A DNA stretch of 64,000 nucleotides, taken from assembly GCA_012729535.1 (NCBI GenBank), contig JAAYCY010000055.1, positions 124,001-188,000 on the forward strand, written 5' to 3'. Shown here piece by piece: positions 55,043 through 64,000 of this stretch. Numbering within the stretch: the first letter of the stretch is position 1; each line of letters begins with the position of its first letter. A program made the position numbers and the translations under genes. The notes under the pieces are model-generated. The model had not been told where the DNA came from. It saw nothing but the letters and a program-made list of their open reading frames with translations, and ran no database searches. This stretch comes from Methanomicrobiales archaeon (GTDB taxonomy: Archaea; Halobacteriota; Methanomicrobia; Methanomicrobiales; Methanospirillaceae).

Positions 55043-56926
55043 ATGGCAACGGCACAGGGGATGAGTGGACTAGACCTCATCACAGTAACTGAGGAGATAA
55101 CCCGGCTGCTCCCCCTATGGGTTCACAAGGTGTACCTGGATGCAAACCGGTTATGCGTTATCAGGCTTAATAGTAAGGAAGCAGGAAAATTTAATCTTCT
55201 GATGGAACCTGGCAGAAGAGTTCATCTTGTTCCGGTTCTTCCTGAGATGCCACAAATTCCACCCGCTTTTGCAATGTTTCTCCGCAAGTATCTGAGTGGA
55301 GGAAGAATTACTTCAATCAGGCAGCAGGGCCTCCAGAGAACGGTAATTATTGACATCCGTAAATCAGAACAACTTTTTCATCTGATTATTGAAGTATTTG
55401 ACGAAGGAAATATCATTCTGTGTGGTGAGGACCTGAATATTATCCAGCCATTGACACGGCAGCGGTTTAAAGACCGGGATGTGCTTCCAGGGGTGGCGTA
55501 TATCTTTCCTCCTCCTGATGTGAGTTTGATTACTCAGGAAGAATTTACTGAACGACTCTCTTCAGATGACCGGGATATTGTCAGATCGCTGGCTGTTGGT
55601 TCATTTCTTGGTGGCCGGTACGCAGAATATATATGCCTGAAAACCGGGATTGAAAAAAGCACCCAGGCAAAAGATGCGGATGCTTCTCTCATATACAAGG
55701 AAATTCATGATCTGCTGGATATGGCCAGAACATCACCGGTACCGGTGAGTACAAAGGATGGCTGTCATCCGGTACCGGTCGGAGATGAACTAAAAGCATT
55801 TTTTGAATCATTTAATGCTGCTCTTGCTGCATTCTATCCAATTGCTCTTCCGGCAAAAAAAAGGGAGGAGAAGAAACAGATATCCAGGGAAGAGCGGATA
55901 AGGCGCCAGCAGGAAGAAGCAATCAAAAAATTTGAGAAAAATATAACGAGAAATGAAGAAATTGCAGCATTATTATACGAGAATTACGGGCTTGTCGATG
56001 AGGTAATCTCTACTCTCTCCAAAGCTTCACAGTCACATTCCTGGCAGGAGATTGCCGATATTCTGCAAAAGGATACTTCTGGCGTGGCAAAGAAGATCAT
56101 CCGCGTATTTCCTGCTGATGCAGCAGCAGAACTGGATTTATCCCGGCCGGTAAAGGTGTTTGTCCATGAAAGTATTGACCAGAACGCGGGGAGGTACTAT
56201 GACCAGGTCAAGAAGTTTAAAAAGAAACTTACCGGTGCAAAGGCTGCCATGCAGCGTGAAGTCCACCAGGTAAAGACCAGGAAAGTTTTGTATCAGAGAC
56301 CAAAGAAGAGATGGTTTGACCGGTTCCGGTGGTTTTACACAAGTGATCAGGTACTTGTTATTGGTGGACGGGACGCTGGTCAGAATGAAGAACTGATTCG
56401 TAAATATCTCGAAGGAGGCGATACCTTTGTCCACGCTGACGTTCATGGAGCAAGTGTAGTTGTGGTCAAGGGAAAAACTGATGCCATGGACGAAGTTGTG
56501 CAATTTGCAGCGGTCTATTCTGGTGCATGGCGGGCGGGTTTTGCATCAGCGGATGTGTATGCTGCACGACCTGACCAGGTTTCAAAGACTGCAGAGTCAG
56601 GAGAATACCTGTCAAGGGGTTCTTTTGTTGTGAGAGGAGAACGCCAGTGGTTTCGGGATGTTCCCTTATCGATATGTATCGGTCTTATGAAAACCCCTCA
56701 GACCAGGATAATCGGAGGGCCGGCATCTCCTGTACAAAAGTCATCAGAACTCTATGTTACCCTTCGTCCAGGAACATTTGAACCAAATGATATCGCAAAA
56801 AAGGTTGTCCGTATTCTTCGTGACCGGTTATCTGCAGATGATCAGAAAGCATTAAAATTTGCTTTAAATACTGAGGCGGTAGCTGGTTTTGTGCCACCCG
56901 GAGGATCTGACCTGGTGGAAGGATGA
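55043..56926 (+). CDS. rqcH: RqcH/NFACT ribosome quality-control protein
   Basis: A 627-residue NFACT protein. N-terminal NFACT-N domain (about 7-250), helix-hairpin and coiled-coil middle (about 265-420, rich in KKREEKKQISREERIRR), and the NFACT-R (DUF814) domain at about 430-530 with RWFYTSDQVLVIGGRDAGQ and FVHADVHGAS. RqcH binds stalled large subunits and recruits tRNA for C-terminal tailing. Start at ATG 55043; ATG 55061 is an alternative. Its stop overlaps the start of pelota (ATGA). Divergent from the EMC6/ABCE1 pair with 55 bases between. Confidence 0.93.
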   Translation: MATAQGMSGLDLITVTEEITRLLPLWVHKVYLDANRLCVIRLNSKEAGKFNLLMEPGRRVHLVPVLPEMPQIPPAFAMFLRKYLSGGRITSIRQQGLQRTVIIDIRKSEQLFHLIIEVFDEGNIILCGEDLNIIQPLTRQRFKDRDVLPGVAYIFPPPDVSLITQEEFTERLSSDDRDIVRSLAVGSFLGGRYAEYICLKTGIEKSTQAKDADASLIYKEIHDLLDMARTSPVPVSTKDGCHPVPVGDELKAFFESFNAALAAFYPIALPAKKREEKKQISREERIRRQQEEAIKKFEKNITRNEEIAALLYENYGLVDEVISTLSKASQSHSWQEIADILQKDTSGVAKKIIRVFPADAAAELDLSRPVKVFVHESIDQNAGRYYDQVKKFKKKLTGAKAAMQREVHQVKTRKVLYQRPKKRWFDRFRWFYTSDQVLVIGGRDAGQNEELIRKYLEGGDTFVHADVHGASVVVVKGKTDAMDEVVQFAAVYSGAWRAGFASADVYAARPDQVSKTAESGEYLSRGSFVVRGERQWFRDVPLSICIGLMKTPQTRIIGGPASPVQKSSELYVTLRPGTFEPNDIAKKVVRILRDRLSADDQKALKFALNTEAVAGFVPPGGSDLVEG

Positions 56927-57948
56927 AAGCAGAAATTGGAGAACTGCAAAGATCATTCGGAGAGATTCGGCTTTTTCCTGAAAACAGCGATGATCTCTGG
57001 CACCTTCACCATCTGATAATCCCGGGATGTCTTGTTTATGCAACAACACTGAGGAGTGTCGAAGGCACGCAGGATAAAATCAGGCCTGAAAAACAGGAAA
57101 AAAGACCGGTAAGGCTTGGGATACGTGTCCAGGATGTTGAATTTCATGAATATTCAATCCGTCTGCGGGTTTTTGGAATTATTGAGTCAGGAGTAGATAC
57201 TGGTTCTCATCACACCCTTAACCTGGAACCCGGGTATGAGATATCGGTTATCCGTGCCTGGTCAGGTAATGACCTCGAACGGATAGATCGGGCGATAAAA
57301 GGTTCAGCATTTGAAGCACTTCATATCCTGGTCGTTGAAGAGGGTGAAGCAGAACTATACCGTATTCATAGTTATGGGCCCCGCCAGGTATGGGCACTTG
57401 CATCGGGAAGTGGAAAAACTGCAGAAATAAATACACGGGAAGAATTTTCTCAGGCAGTAGTAAGCCAGGTATCGCAGGTAACCGGACCTCTGGTTATAGC
57501 TGGTCCCGGTTTTATCAAGGAAGAAATAATTTCACGCTTTAAACGAACCAATCCATCCCGTACAGCCCTCCTTATTACCGGGGATACCAGGACAGGGGGA
57601 AGACGGGCAGTACAGGAAGTCATAGGTCAGGGCATCCTTGAAAAGCTGACAGGCGATCTACAACTGGCAAGGGAAGTTTCATGCCTTGATGAACTGATGC
57701 GCAGGATAGGAAAGGATGAACCGGTTGCGTATGGTCTTGCAGACGTATCTGAAGCCATTTCCTGTGGGGCTGTTCAGACACTGCTTGTTGCTGATTCACT
57801 CCTCCGGGATCCGGAAACAGCAGAAATAATCAGAAAAGCGGAGGATATGCGTTCAGAAGTTATTATTTTTTCAACCCGTTTTGAACCTGGAGAGCGGCTT
57901 GTCGGACTAGGAGGTATAGCAGCATTGCTCAGGTACCAAATCAGGTGA
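56923..57948 (+). CDS. pelA: Pelota (aPelota/Dom34), ribosome rescue factor
   Basis: A 341-residue protein, the archaeal Pelota. N-terminal Sm-like RNA-binding domain (about 1-130), eRF1-like central domain (about 135-260, with no GGQ motif, as expected) and C-terminal eRF1 domain 3 (about 262-341, ending GLGGIAALLRYQI). Pelota enters the empty A site of stalled ribosomes with aEF1A and then works with ABCE1. It overlaps rqcH by four bases, so two successive rescue factors are co-translated. Confidence 0.96.
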   Translation: MKAEIGELQRSFGEIRLFPENSDDLWHLHHLIIPGCLVYATTLRSVEGTQDKIRPEKQEKRPVRLGIRVQDVEFHEYSIRLRVFGIIESGVDTGSHHTLNLEPGYEISVIRAWSGNDLERIDRAIKGSAFEALHILVVEEGEAELYRIHSYGPRQVWALASGSGKTAEINTREEFSQAVVSQVSQVTGPLVIAGPGFIKEEIISRFKRTNPSRTALLITGDTRTGGRRAVQEVIGQGILEKLTGDLQLAREVSCLDELMRRIGKDEPVAYGLADVSEAISCGAVQTLLVADSLLRDPETAEIIRKAEDMRSEVIIFSTRFEPGERLVGLGGIAALLRYQIR

Positions 57949-58037
57949 AGGATCGCATTGGCCTGGCGTGGATGTAGATCCTTTTTTTCGTCTACCGAAC
58001 CGGTTGTTGTTTAACCCATAATTTCTAATATGTCTGT

Positions 58038-60167
58038 ATGCATCGGCTGGTGACTGGATCTCATGACCAGAATCGCTGGATATGTTATATTCTGATTCTT
58101 ACTTTTTTCGTATTTTCTATCATCTGGTATGCAATTGCTCATGATATCCATGTCATAGTCTCTCATCTGCTCTATATTCCCGTAATATTAGCATGTTACC
58201 GGTTCCCGTATCCGGGTATTCTGTTTACTCTGACAATAATTGGCGGTTATATCGGAATTGAATACTATGTTCCTGAAAATAACTCAATTGCCCTTGAAAC
58301 TGTTTTCAGAGGGTTGATTATCCTCCTTATCGGGAGTGTGGTATCCTATCTCTCGTTGTATGTGCAAAAGCAGGAGATGCGGTACATGCAGTTTTTATCC
58401 AGTATTGATACCGGTGTTGTTGTGACTGATAAGGCCGGGACAATTCAGTATGTAAATCCCTATGCATCTCATATCTTTGACCGCAAGGAATCAGCGGTAG
58501 TAAACACCGCCATAGAAACGTATGTGCAGGAACCAAAAGAGATTTCAGATTATTTCAAGTCAGGATCACTGGATGAATCCTGTTTGCCGGTTAAAGAACT
58601 ACTGGTAAACAGACCTGACGGAACCCAGGTTCCTGTAATGATTGCCGGTTATTCGGAAAAAAAAGGGGATATCATCCTTACCATGACTGATCTTTCAGAA
58701 GAGAAGTGCATGGCACACGAACTTGCAACCGGAAAAATGGTTCTGAATACACTGCTTGATGGGATTTCAGAAGGAGTTTTTCTGTCAGATATTGGCGGGT
58801 CTATTATTACTGTTAATAAAGCGTGCATGGAACTGACTGGTTGGATTGAAGGGATTAATATCAGTGATAGGTCAGGATTTTTCAGCGAGAAAAGTCATGT
58901 ACAGTTAAAAAAATCACTCATCAGGTCAGTTTATGATAAATTACGGATAACTACGCGGCTGGAATCATCGGATCAGATCCGTATCCGCCATTTTGAGGTT
59001 ACCCTGACTCCTGTTTCAGATAATCAAGGAAAAATAACAAGAGTTGCAGGGGTATTCCATGATATCACAGAACATGAAAAATACCTGAAGCAAATACGTG
59101 AGCGTGAAGAATACCAGCGTTCAGTTCTTGACGGGATGCCTCTTGCAACGGTTGTAATAGATCCTTTGCACATGGTTCGCTCGGTAAACCAGGCTCTGTC
59201 CATGCTGTTTGAACAAGATGTCCTCTCTCTTATCGGAACAAAAAACCATGGAAACCTTCTCTATCCGGCAGGGGAAAGACCGATGCTTGGGGATCTTTTG
59301 ATTGAAGAGGATGTGGATGTACTCCTGGAAACGCATTACTGTGGACTGTATTCGTCTTCTCCAACGGTTCCTGGTGCTTACGAGGTCATAGACTTTTACC
59401 CCCATCTTGGAGAAGGCGGAAAGTGGATAAGAAGTACCGGGGCCAGGCTTGTTGATAACCATGGGAATACCATTGGTGCCATCGAAACTTTTGAAGATTT
59501 CTCTTCACAAAAAGAAGCCGAGGAAATCGTCAGGATCAGTGAAGAACGATTTAAAATTGCATCGAATATTGCAACCGACCTCATCTTTGAATATGAACAG
59601 GTAAGTGACCGGATCTCCTGGTTTGGAGATGTTGAAAAATGGCTTGGTCTTGATACTTCGGGAAGAGTTAGCACCCTGACCGGATGGTTTACCCTGCTCC
59701 ATCCGGATGACGTTGACCGGATAAAAAATTCCTTTATTCAGCATGTCCTGAGTGGGGATCCCATAACTGAGGAACTTAGGATAAAGCATAGGAATGGTTT
59801 ATACCAGACCTGGGTAATTAAAGCAGTAGCGCTTTACAATGCCCAGTTCCAACAGATAAAAACGATTGGAATTGTATCTGATATCAGTGAGATCCGGGCA
59901 AACGAAGAGGCAAAGAAAAAAGCACTTGTTGCCATAGAAAAATATATTGAGCAGTTTGCAATCCTTGGAGATCATATTAGAAATCCACTGCAGGTTATAG
60001 CAGGGTATAACGATCTACAGGGTGGAGAATACCAGGAAAAAATTTCCAAACAGATAAACCATGTAAACAGGATCGTGGACCAGCTGGATAAGGGCTGGAT
60101 CGAATCAGAAAGTATCCGTGACTTTCTGCGCCGGCATTATGGAATCTCTGACAATGAAAAATTCTGA
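58038..60167 (+). CDS. Membrane PAS-domain sensor with dimerisation helix but no ATPase domain
   Basis: A 709-residue protein. Helical membrane part (about 15-110), PAS 1 (about 115-225), PAS 2 (about 237-350), PAS 3 (about 365-480), PAS 4 (about 490-605, PAS_3-like), then a helix with FAILGDHIRNPLQVI near residue 641, an H-box-like sequence, and an end at residue 709. No N, G1 or G2 boxes follow, so it cannot bind ATP itself. It may act with another kinase or as a phosphoacceptor. It follows pelota by 89 bases with its own start. Confidence 0.85.
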   Translation: MHRLVTGSHDQNRWICYILILTFFVFSIIWYAIAHDIHVIVSHLLYIPVILACYRFPYPGILFTLTIIGGYIGIEYYVPENNSIALETVFRGLIILLIGSVVSYLSLYVQKQEMRYMQFLSSIDTGVVVTDKAGTIQYVNPYASHIFDRKESAVVNTAIETYVQEPKEISDYFKSGSLDESCLPVKELLVNRPDGTQVPVMIAGYSEKKGDIILTMTDLSEEKCMAHELATGKMVLNTLLDGISEGVFLSDIGGSIITVNKACMELTGWIEGINISDRSGFFSEKSHVQLKKSLIRSVYDKLRITTRLESSDQIRIRHFEVTLTPVSDNQGKITRVAGVFHDITEHEKYLKQIREREEYQRSVLDGMPLATVVIDPLHMVRSVNQALSMLFEQDVLSLIGTKNHGNLLYPAGERPMLGDLLIEEDVDVLLETHYCGLYSSSPTVPGAYEVIDFYPHLGEGGKWIRSTGARLVDNHGNTIGAIETFEDFSSQKEAEEIVRISEERFKIASNIATDLIFEYEQVSDRISWFGDVEKWLGLDTSGRVSTLTGWFTLLHPDDVDRIKNSFIQHVLSGDPITEELRIKHRNGLYQTWVIKAVALYNAQFQQIKTIGIVSDISEIRANEEAKKKALVAIEKYIEQFAILGDHIRNPLQVIAGYNDLQGGEYQEKISKQINHVNRIVDQLDKGWIESESIRDFLRRHYGISDNEKF

Positions 60168-60184
60168 TTTTTTTGGTAGTTCCA

Positions 60185-60979
60185 TTAAGAAAATGAAAGT
60201 GCAAGTGTCACCGGGCAGTGATCAGAGCCCATAATATCAGTTCTGATACCTGCTCCGGAAATATTCATCTTTAATTTTTCAGTGACAAAAAAGTAGTCGA
60301 TTCTCCAGCCAACATTTCTTGTTCTGGCACGGGTTTTATAATCCCACCAGCTGTACTGGTCTTTTTCCGTAGAAATCATTCTGAAACTGTCAATAAATCC
60401 TTCCCCAATGACTTTATCAATCCATTCACGTTCAACCTGCAAAAATCCTGAAACATGTTCATTCTCTTTTGGTCTTGCAAGATCAACCGGCTGGTGGGCT
60501 GTGTTGACATCCCCGCAAAAAATTACCCTCTCGCCGTTTTCTTCCAGTTCCAAAATTTTGTTTAGGAATGCATCATAAAACCTGAGTTTATATGAAAGCC
60601 TGTCATCTGATGCCCCGCCATTTGGAAAATATACGTTCAGAAGAGTAAACTCAGGATACCGTGCGGTAATTATCCTGCCTTCCTGGTCAAACTCAGGTCC
60701 AAGCCCTCCCATCTCTACCGATTCGGGTTCGGTTTTTGAATAGAGGGCTACTCCACTGTATCCTTTCCGTTCAGCCGGGTTGATGTAAAAGAAATAACCA
60801 GGTATCCGGGTAATATCCGGGTTTAATGTATGACTGTCTGCTTTTGTCTCCTGCAGGCAGAAGATGTCAGGTTTTTCTCTCGGGAAAAACCCAGATAATG
60901 TAACTCCGGGAAGTATCTCTTTTCCACTTACTGCACGCAGACCATTCACATTCCAGGAAAAAAGCTGGTATTTTTTCAT
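60185..60979 (-). CDS. xth: Exodeoxyribonuclease III (AP endonuclease)
   Basis: A 264-residue Exo III family enzyme of DNA base excision repair. Motifs: FSWNVNGLRA, LQETKAD (metal Glu), KGYSGVAL, GDVNTAH (Asp/Asn), RNVGWRIDYFFV and GSDHCPV (catalytic Asp/His). Full family length. Its ATG overlaps the stop of the upstream TIM-barrel gene by one base, so they form an operon. It cuts at abasic sites and trims 3' ends. Confidence 0.96.
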   Translation of the reverse strand: MKKYQLFSWNVNGLRAVSGKEILPGVTLSGFFPREKPDIFCLQETKADSHTLNPDITRIPGYFFYINPAERKGYSGVALYSKTEPESVEMGGLGPEFDQEGRIITARYPEFTLLNVYFPNGGASDDRLSYKLRFYDAFLNKILELEENGERVIFCGDVNTAHQPVDLARPKENEHVSGFLQVEREWIDKVIGEGFIDSFRMISTEKDQYSWWDYKTRARTRNVGWRIDYFFVTEKLKMNISGAGIRTDIMGSDHCPVTLALSFS

Positions 60980-61701
60980 TATCCGATCCCAAATCTCCGA
61001 AGAGCAATCAGACTGTTATGGGCTGACCTGAAAGAACCAACATCAATAATACCCTTAGCTCCATTCGCAAACATACCTGCTGCAACCTGATCAAAGTTTA
61101 TTGAGCCACGACCGATCTCGAGGTGTTCCTCAGAAAATTCCCTGCTGTCATACAGGTAAAAAACCCTGCTGGCTGCTTCATGCAAAAACCTGGGCAGACA
61201 TCCGTTCACGTGAGCATGACCAATATCAAGAGCAAGAGGGATTTGTGTCACCCGGTTTAAGTCCTCCGGATGCCGAACCATGTTCCCTTCCCTCCTTCCC
61301 ATATTTCGAAACAGGAACCTGACCCCATACTCATCGGCAGCAGTGATAAGGTCAGTACAGGATCTGGCAAGCTGGCGTTTTGCATGAAGAAGATCCGCAC
61401 CCGCCGAGGTATATCCCGGGTCAACTACTACTTCTGCATTTATTTCAGAGGCCAGTTCAAAGCGTTCAGTAATTACCGAGACTGCTGCCTGCCTGACCGG
61501 TTCGAGAATACTGGCCGGGTTTATTTCCCGCTGGGGAAGGCGAATCATGTATTTATACGGATATGATTCAAGAAGGCTTACTGCAGGAATCCGATGAACC
61601 CCTCCATCTACTATTTCAATCCCCCTGGTTAGCGAACCCAGGCTTTCAAGAGTAATTTCTAGCGGGGTATCCCGCATACACGTTGTGGAAATCCAGAGCA
61701 T
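60979..61701 (-). CDS. TIM-barrel sugar phosphate isomerase/AP endonuclease 2-like protein
   Basis: A 240-residue protein of the AP_endonuc_2 TIM-barrel superfamily: LGSLTRGIEIVDGG, NAEVVVDPGY, FRNMGRREGNMV, ALDIGHAH (metal Asp/His) and YDSREFSEEHLEIGRGSINF near the C-terminus. The superfamily includes endonuclease IV and sugar isomerases. Several metal ligands of true endonuclease IV are not evident, so an isomerase-like or unknown role is likelier. Its stop overlaps xth by one base, which favours a repair-linked role. Uncertain substrate. Confidence 0.75.
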   Translation of the reverse strand: MLWISTTCMRDTPLEITLESLGSLTRGIEIVDGGVHRIPAVSLLESYPYKYMIRLPQREINPASILEPVRQAAVSVITERFELASEINAEVVVDPGYTSAGADLLHAKRQLARSCTDLITAADEYGVRFLFRNMGRREGNMVRHPEDLNRVTQIPLALDIGHAHVNGCLPRFLHEAASRVFYLYDSREFSEEHLEIGRGSINFDQVAAGMFANGAKGIIDVGSFRSAHNSLIALRRFGIG

Positions 61702-61834
61702 AGTATCATCAAAGTGATTAATTCAGGTTATTTTTGATATACATATAAAGAAGGTTCTGTTTCTTATAATGTGTTGTGGATTGCATATCAGGGATCCAAA
61801 TCTTTTTGCCATCCTTCTTCTCTATACATAAGAT

Positions 61835-62026
61835 ATGGCATTGTCCAAAGATTCTACAATACTTGAAGTATTACAGGAAAATCCTGAAGCAGGGGCAATA
61901 TTCGCCCGATTTGGTATGGGGTGCGTTGGTTGTGCTATCAGCCGTGGAGAAACTATTGAAGAAGCAGCAGCAGCACATGGAATCCCTATTGCAGACCTGA
62001 TGTCCGCTCTTGGAATTCCTGCATAA
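61835..62026 (+). CDS. DUF1858 redox-disulfide domain protein
   Basis: A 63-residue protein, complete DUF1858 domain: STILEVLQENPEAGAIFARFGMGCVGCAIS then ETIEEAAAAHGI. The C-V-G-C pair lies at the helix start and is characteristic of the 'hybrid-cluster-associated' disulfide proteins. Its role is unknown; a redox or iron-sulfur link is suggested by the family. Alone, convergent with mch. Confidence 0.9.
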   Translation: MALSKDSTILEVLQENPEAGAIFARFGMGCVGCAISRGETIEEAAAAHGIPIADLMSALGIPA

Positions 62027-62068
62027 TCTTTTTTTAATCTGTTTTCAGAACGATATTCAGTAAAAAAG

Positions 62069-63016
62069 TTAGATATATCCGAATGACTTTAACGTAACAT
62101 CCGGGTTAACTTCACCGACGTGGTATACTTTCCCTTCGGTCAATTCATTAATCGTAACTTCTGCCGGGGAGAAGAGTGAAGTATCTATCTGGTAAAAATC
62201 AAAATTTGCTTCTTTGAATATGTCGTAAAACGGTTTTCCATATCCTTTAGATTTGTTGCTGGGTATTTTTTCAAGGTAATCCTTGATCTCAGGGGCTTTC
62301 ATGGTCAGGTTAATCTGTCCATGGTAGATAGTTGCATCATTTGTAGTTCCCATTGCCTTTGTAGCATCTGCTTTTACCGGTGGAATTGGAGCAGAACCGA
62401 TCGCTGCAGTAATCTTAGTTGTGTCAAATCCCAGTTCATTCAATTTGTATATCGCAGTTTCGACACACCGGCCACATACCTGTATTGATCCTGTCAGGGA
62501 TGCGGTAGGCGCAACAACGGCACATAGGTTTTCGACATCGATTCCACAGTCCTTTGCAATCTTCTCCATCACTTCACCATTGGGAAGGTGGTCTGATTCA
62601 AGAGCAATAACTGCATCATCGCTTTCATCTTCGTATCCGATAACTTCAAAGGTATGCTTGGGTTTTAAGGCAAGAGCACGTGCCGGTCCTGAACCCATGG
62701 CAAAATAATTACCAACCTTTACTGTCCAGCCGGCTTTTTGTGCTCCAAGGCAGGAGATTGCCGGATAGTCGGTAGATACCTCAATAAAGGGCATAGGAAC
62801 ATGCTTTATCTGACCCATCCGGAAGTTGACTTCACCAAGTCCTCCCATACAAATCTCAGTAAAAGCCCTGCCTGCAGCATATCCTCCTGGAACCGATACA
62901 CCACAATCTACAATTTTGGCGCCATTATCAAGTTCATGATAGGCGACGTTGAAATCTTCAGAATAGTTGGCTAAATTATCGAATATCTCAAGTGCTAATT
63001 CATTAACGCTAATCAT
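62069..63016 (-). CDS. mch: Methenyltetrahydromethanopterin cyclohydrolase
   Basis: A 315-residue Mch of the methanogenesis pathway: converts formyl-H4MPT to methenyl-H4MPT in the C1 branch; cytoplasmic. The protein starts ISVNELALEIFDNLANYSEDFNV and shows the conserved VDCGVSVPGGYAAGRAFTEICMGGLG region and YFAMGSGPARAL. Length equals the family norm. It marks the organism as a methanogen or close relative. A single gene, followed by the divergent DUF1858 gene; upstream is the cdc6 gene on the same strand. Confidence 0.97.
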   Translation of the reverse strand: MISVNELALEIFDNLANYSEDFNVAYHELDNGAKIVDCGVSVPGGYAAGRAFTEICMGGLGEVNFRMGQIKHVPMPFIEVSTDYPAISCLGAQKAGWTVKVGNYFAMGSGPARALALKPKHTFEVIGYEDESDDAVIALESDHLPNGEVMEKIAKDCGIDVENLCAVVAPTASLTGSIQVCGRCVETAIYKLNELGFDTTKITAAIGSAPIPPVKADATKAMGTTNDATIYHGQINLTMKAPEIKDYLEKIPSNKSKGYGKPFYDIFKEANFDFYQIDTSLFSPAEVTINELTEGKVYHVGEVNPDVTLKSFGYI

Positions 63017-63094
63017 GTTCGAACCCCCGTAGAGTACCTAATCATCTCTGATGCACGGGTATTGAATCCTTCGTTTTGCTTTACAAAGACATTT

Positions 63095-64000
63095 TTATAG
63101 ATATAATGCAATTTTATCAGGATCGTAGCGAAGGTTAATAAGTCGTGTCCTTCCCCTTCCATCCCGGTATTGGAGATTAATCAGGCGAAGGTTGTCCAGT
63201 TTTCGGAGAGCTTCGTAGTATATGGTATACCCGAGTTTGTGTTTTTTCTTTACCAGGGTATAAACTTCCCCAGAAGTAAGCTGCTCATCACCCCGTGATA
63301 ACTCTACCAGGATCTTTAGCAGTTCTTTTTCTTCACGGCGCAGGGACACAATAGAGTATTTCAGGTGTAAATATCGTGATATTTTATAGGCTTCATGAAT
63401 GTGCTCTTTACTGATTTCACGCACGGCATCTTTTTCTGCGTTCATCGCAGCTCGTTTTATCATATCAATACCGACTCGCATATCTCCGCTTCCCAAGGTA
63501 TGGTCGACTACTTCCTCTAACAGTGAATCTGAAAGAACCCCCGGGTACAGGCCCTGCATTACCCGTTCTTTAAGTATCTGGTATGTTTCATCATGTGAAT
63601 AGGGTGGGAAATAGACTTCAGTCGGTGCAAAAACCGAGGTTACTCTCACGTCCAGTTCCCTTGAGAGGTCAACATCCATGTCTGATATGATAACCATGAC
63701 TCCGATCCTGGTCCCTGGATAGGTCTCATGTGACCGTAAGAGGAGGTAGAGAATTTTATTCAGTTCATTTTCGAACAGGAGATAATTTGCATCGTCAAGG
63801 GCTACCAGCAGGACCCGGTCTTCGGCAAGCAGAATTTCTGCGATGGAATCAAGGACTCTCTTATATGAATTTCCCGCTGCCGAGGGATTATGCCCCTTTA
63901 GCTGCCGGTAAATCTGTGACAGGATCATGAACCGTGAATTTTCTACCTGGCAATTTATGTGGATGGGAATCATTTTTGATTTGATTTCTCCGATGTCCGA
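63095..64000 (-). CDS. cdc6: Orc1/Cdc6 replication initiator, N-terminus outside the window
   Basis: About 302 residues of an archaeal Orc1/Cdc6 protein; the frame is open to base 64000, so the N-terminus with the Walker A site lies beyond the edge. Visible parts: IPIHINCQVENSRF, Walker B in LLVALDDANYLL (DD rather than the usual DE), the arginine-finger/sensor 2 region GSGDMRVGIDMIKRA, and a C-terminal winged helix (about the last 90 residues). These proteins bind origins and load MCM. The replication origin, if linked, should lie upstream, outside this window. Confidence 0.92.
   Translation of the reverse strand, partial: SDIGEIKSKMIPIHINCQVENSRFMILSQIYRQLKGHNPSAAGNSYKRVLDSIAEILLAEDRVLLVALDDANYLLFENELNKILYLLLRSHETYPGTRIGVMVIISDMDVDLSRELDVRVTSVFAPTEVYFPPYSHDETYQILKERVMQGLYPGVLSDSLLEEVVDHTLGSGDMRVGIDMIKRAAMNAEKDAVREISKEHIHEAYKISRYLHLKYSIVSLRREEKELLKILVELSRGDEQLTSGEVYTLVKKKHKLGYTIYYEALRKLDNLRLINLQYRDGRGRTRLINLRYDPDKIALYL

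Noticed and set aside
1-64000. tRNA, rRNA and complete insertion sequences
   Set aside because: I looked for clover-leaf-like segments, rRNA motifs and transposase motifs (DDE, HUH) and found none except the TnpB-tail remnant near 40.1 kb. A tRNAscan or ISfinder run would be decisive.

Overview
The window comes from a methanogenic archaeon of the order Methanomicrobiales, most likely Methanospirillum or a close relative. This is inferred from content only: methenyl-tetrahydromethanopterin cyclohydrolase (mch), Orc1/Cdc6, aPelota, ABCE1 and RqcH, a class III signal-peptide archaellin, TATA-box promoters, and many secreted PKD, IPT/TIG, NHL and DUF3821-type surface proteins. Composition is moderate to AT-rich, with very AT-rich spacers in the accessory part.

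Layout. (1) 1-286: the 3' end of a gene with a HEPN RNase motif, cut by the window edge. (2) 0.3-6.0 kb: branched-chain amino acid synthesis, with ilvC on the minus strand and a leuA/cimA-ilvB-ilvN operon on the plus strand, and an AIM24-family gene between. (3) 6.1-20.7 kb: a PKD surface protein with a coupled small gene, a 4-TM protein, a secreted protein, an M28 peptidase, an archaellin, an aldo/keto reductase with ferredoxin tail, an MBL hydrolase coupled to a PAS histidine kinase, a PHP phosphoesterase, cardiolipin synthase and a GNAT enzyme. (4) 20.8-28.9 kb: an AT-rich accessory zone with an orphan antitoxin-like gene, an intact MntA/HepT pair, a DUF4143 ATPase behind a perfect inverted repeat, a frameshifted IPT protein, a beta-helix protein, a MNT gene with a truncated HEPN partner, and VapBC. 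(5) 29.1-39.9 kb: papain-like and C39-like secreted peptidases sharing a C-terminal module, a 12-repeat NHL protein, and a large PKD protein. (6) 40.0-50.6 kb: a four-gene operon of very large cysteine-rich exported proteins that share domains. Its apparent 5' leader contains what looks like the 3' end of an IS200/IS605 TnpB gene. (7) 50.8-52.7 kb: a third MNT/HEPN pair whose HEPN has lost its catalytic His, and a lipoprotein hydrolase. (8) 52.8-64 kb: conserved housekeeping genes: ABCE1 and an EMC6-like membrane protein divergent from an RqcH-pelota operon, a PAS sensor without an ATPase domain, exonuclease III, a TIM-barrel protein, a DUF1858 protein, mch and the 3' part of cdc6.

How the genes work together. 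Two themes dominate. One is an envelope/secretome block of about 27 kb (23.6-50.6 kb) interleaved with small nucleotidyltransferase/HEPN and PIN modules. The other is a compact ribosome recycling and rescue neighbourhood (ABCE1, Pelota, RqcH). The best candidate for an undescribed system is the 40.2-50.6 kb operon. A repeated ~100-residue beta module occurs six times across three of its genes, and a DUF3821-like, cysteine-rich architecture joins the first two. Its products may form a disulfide-linked surface structure; this is a hypothesis.
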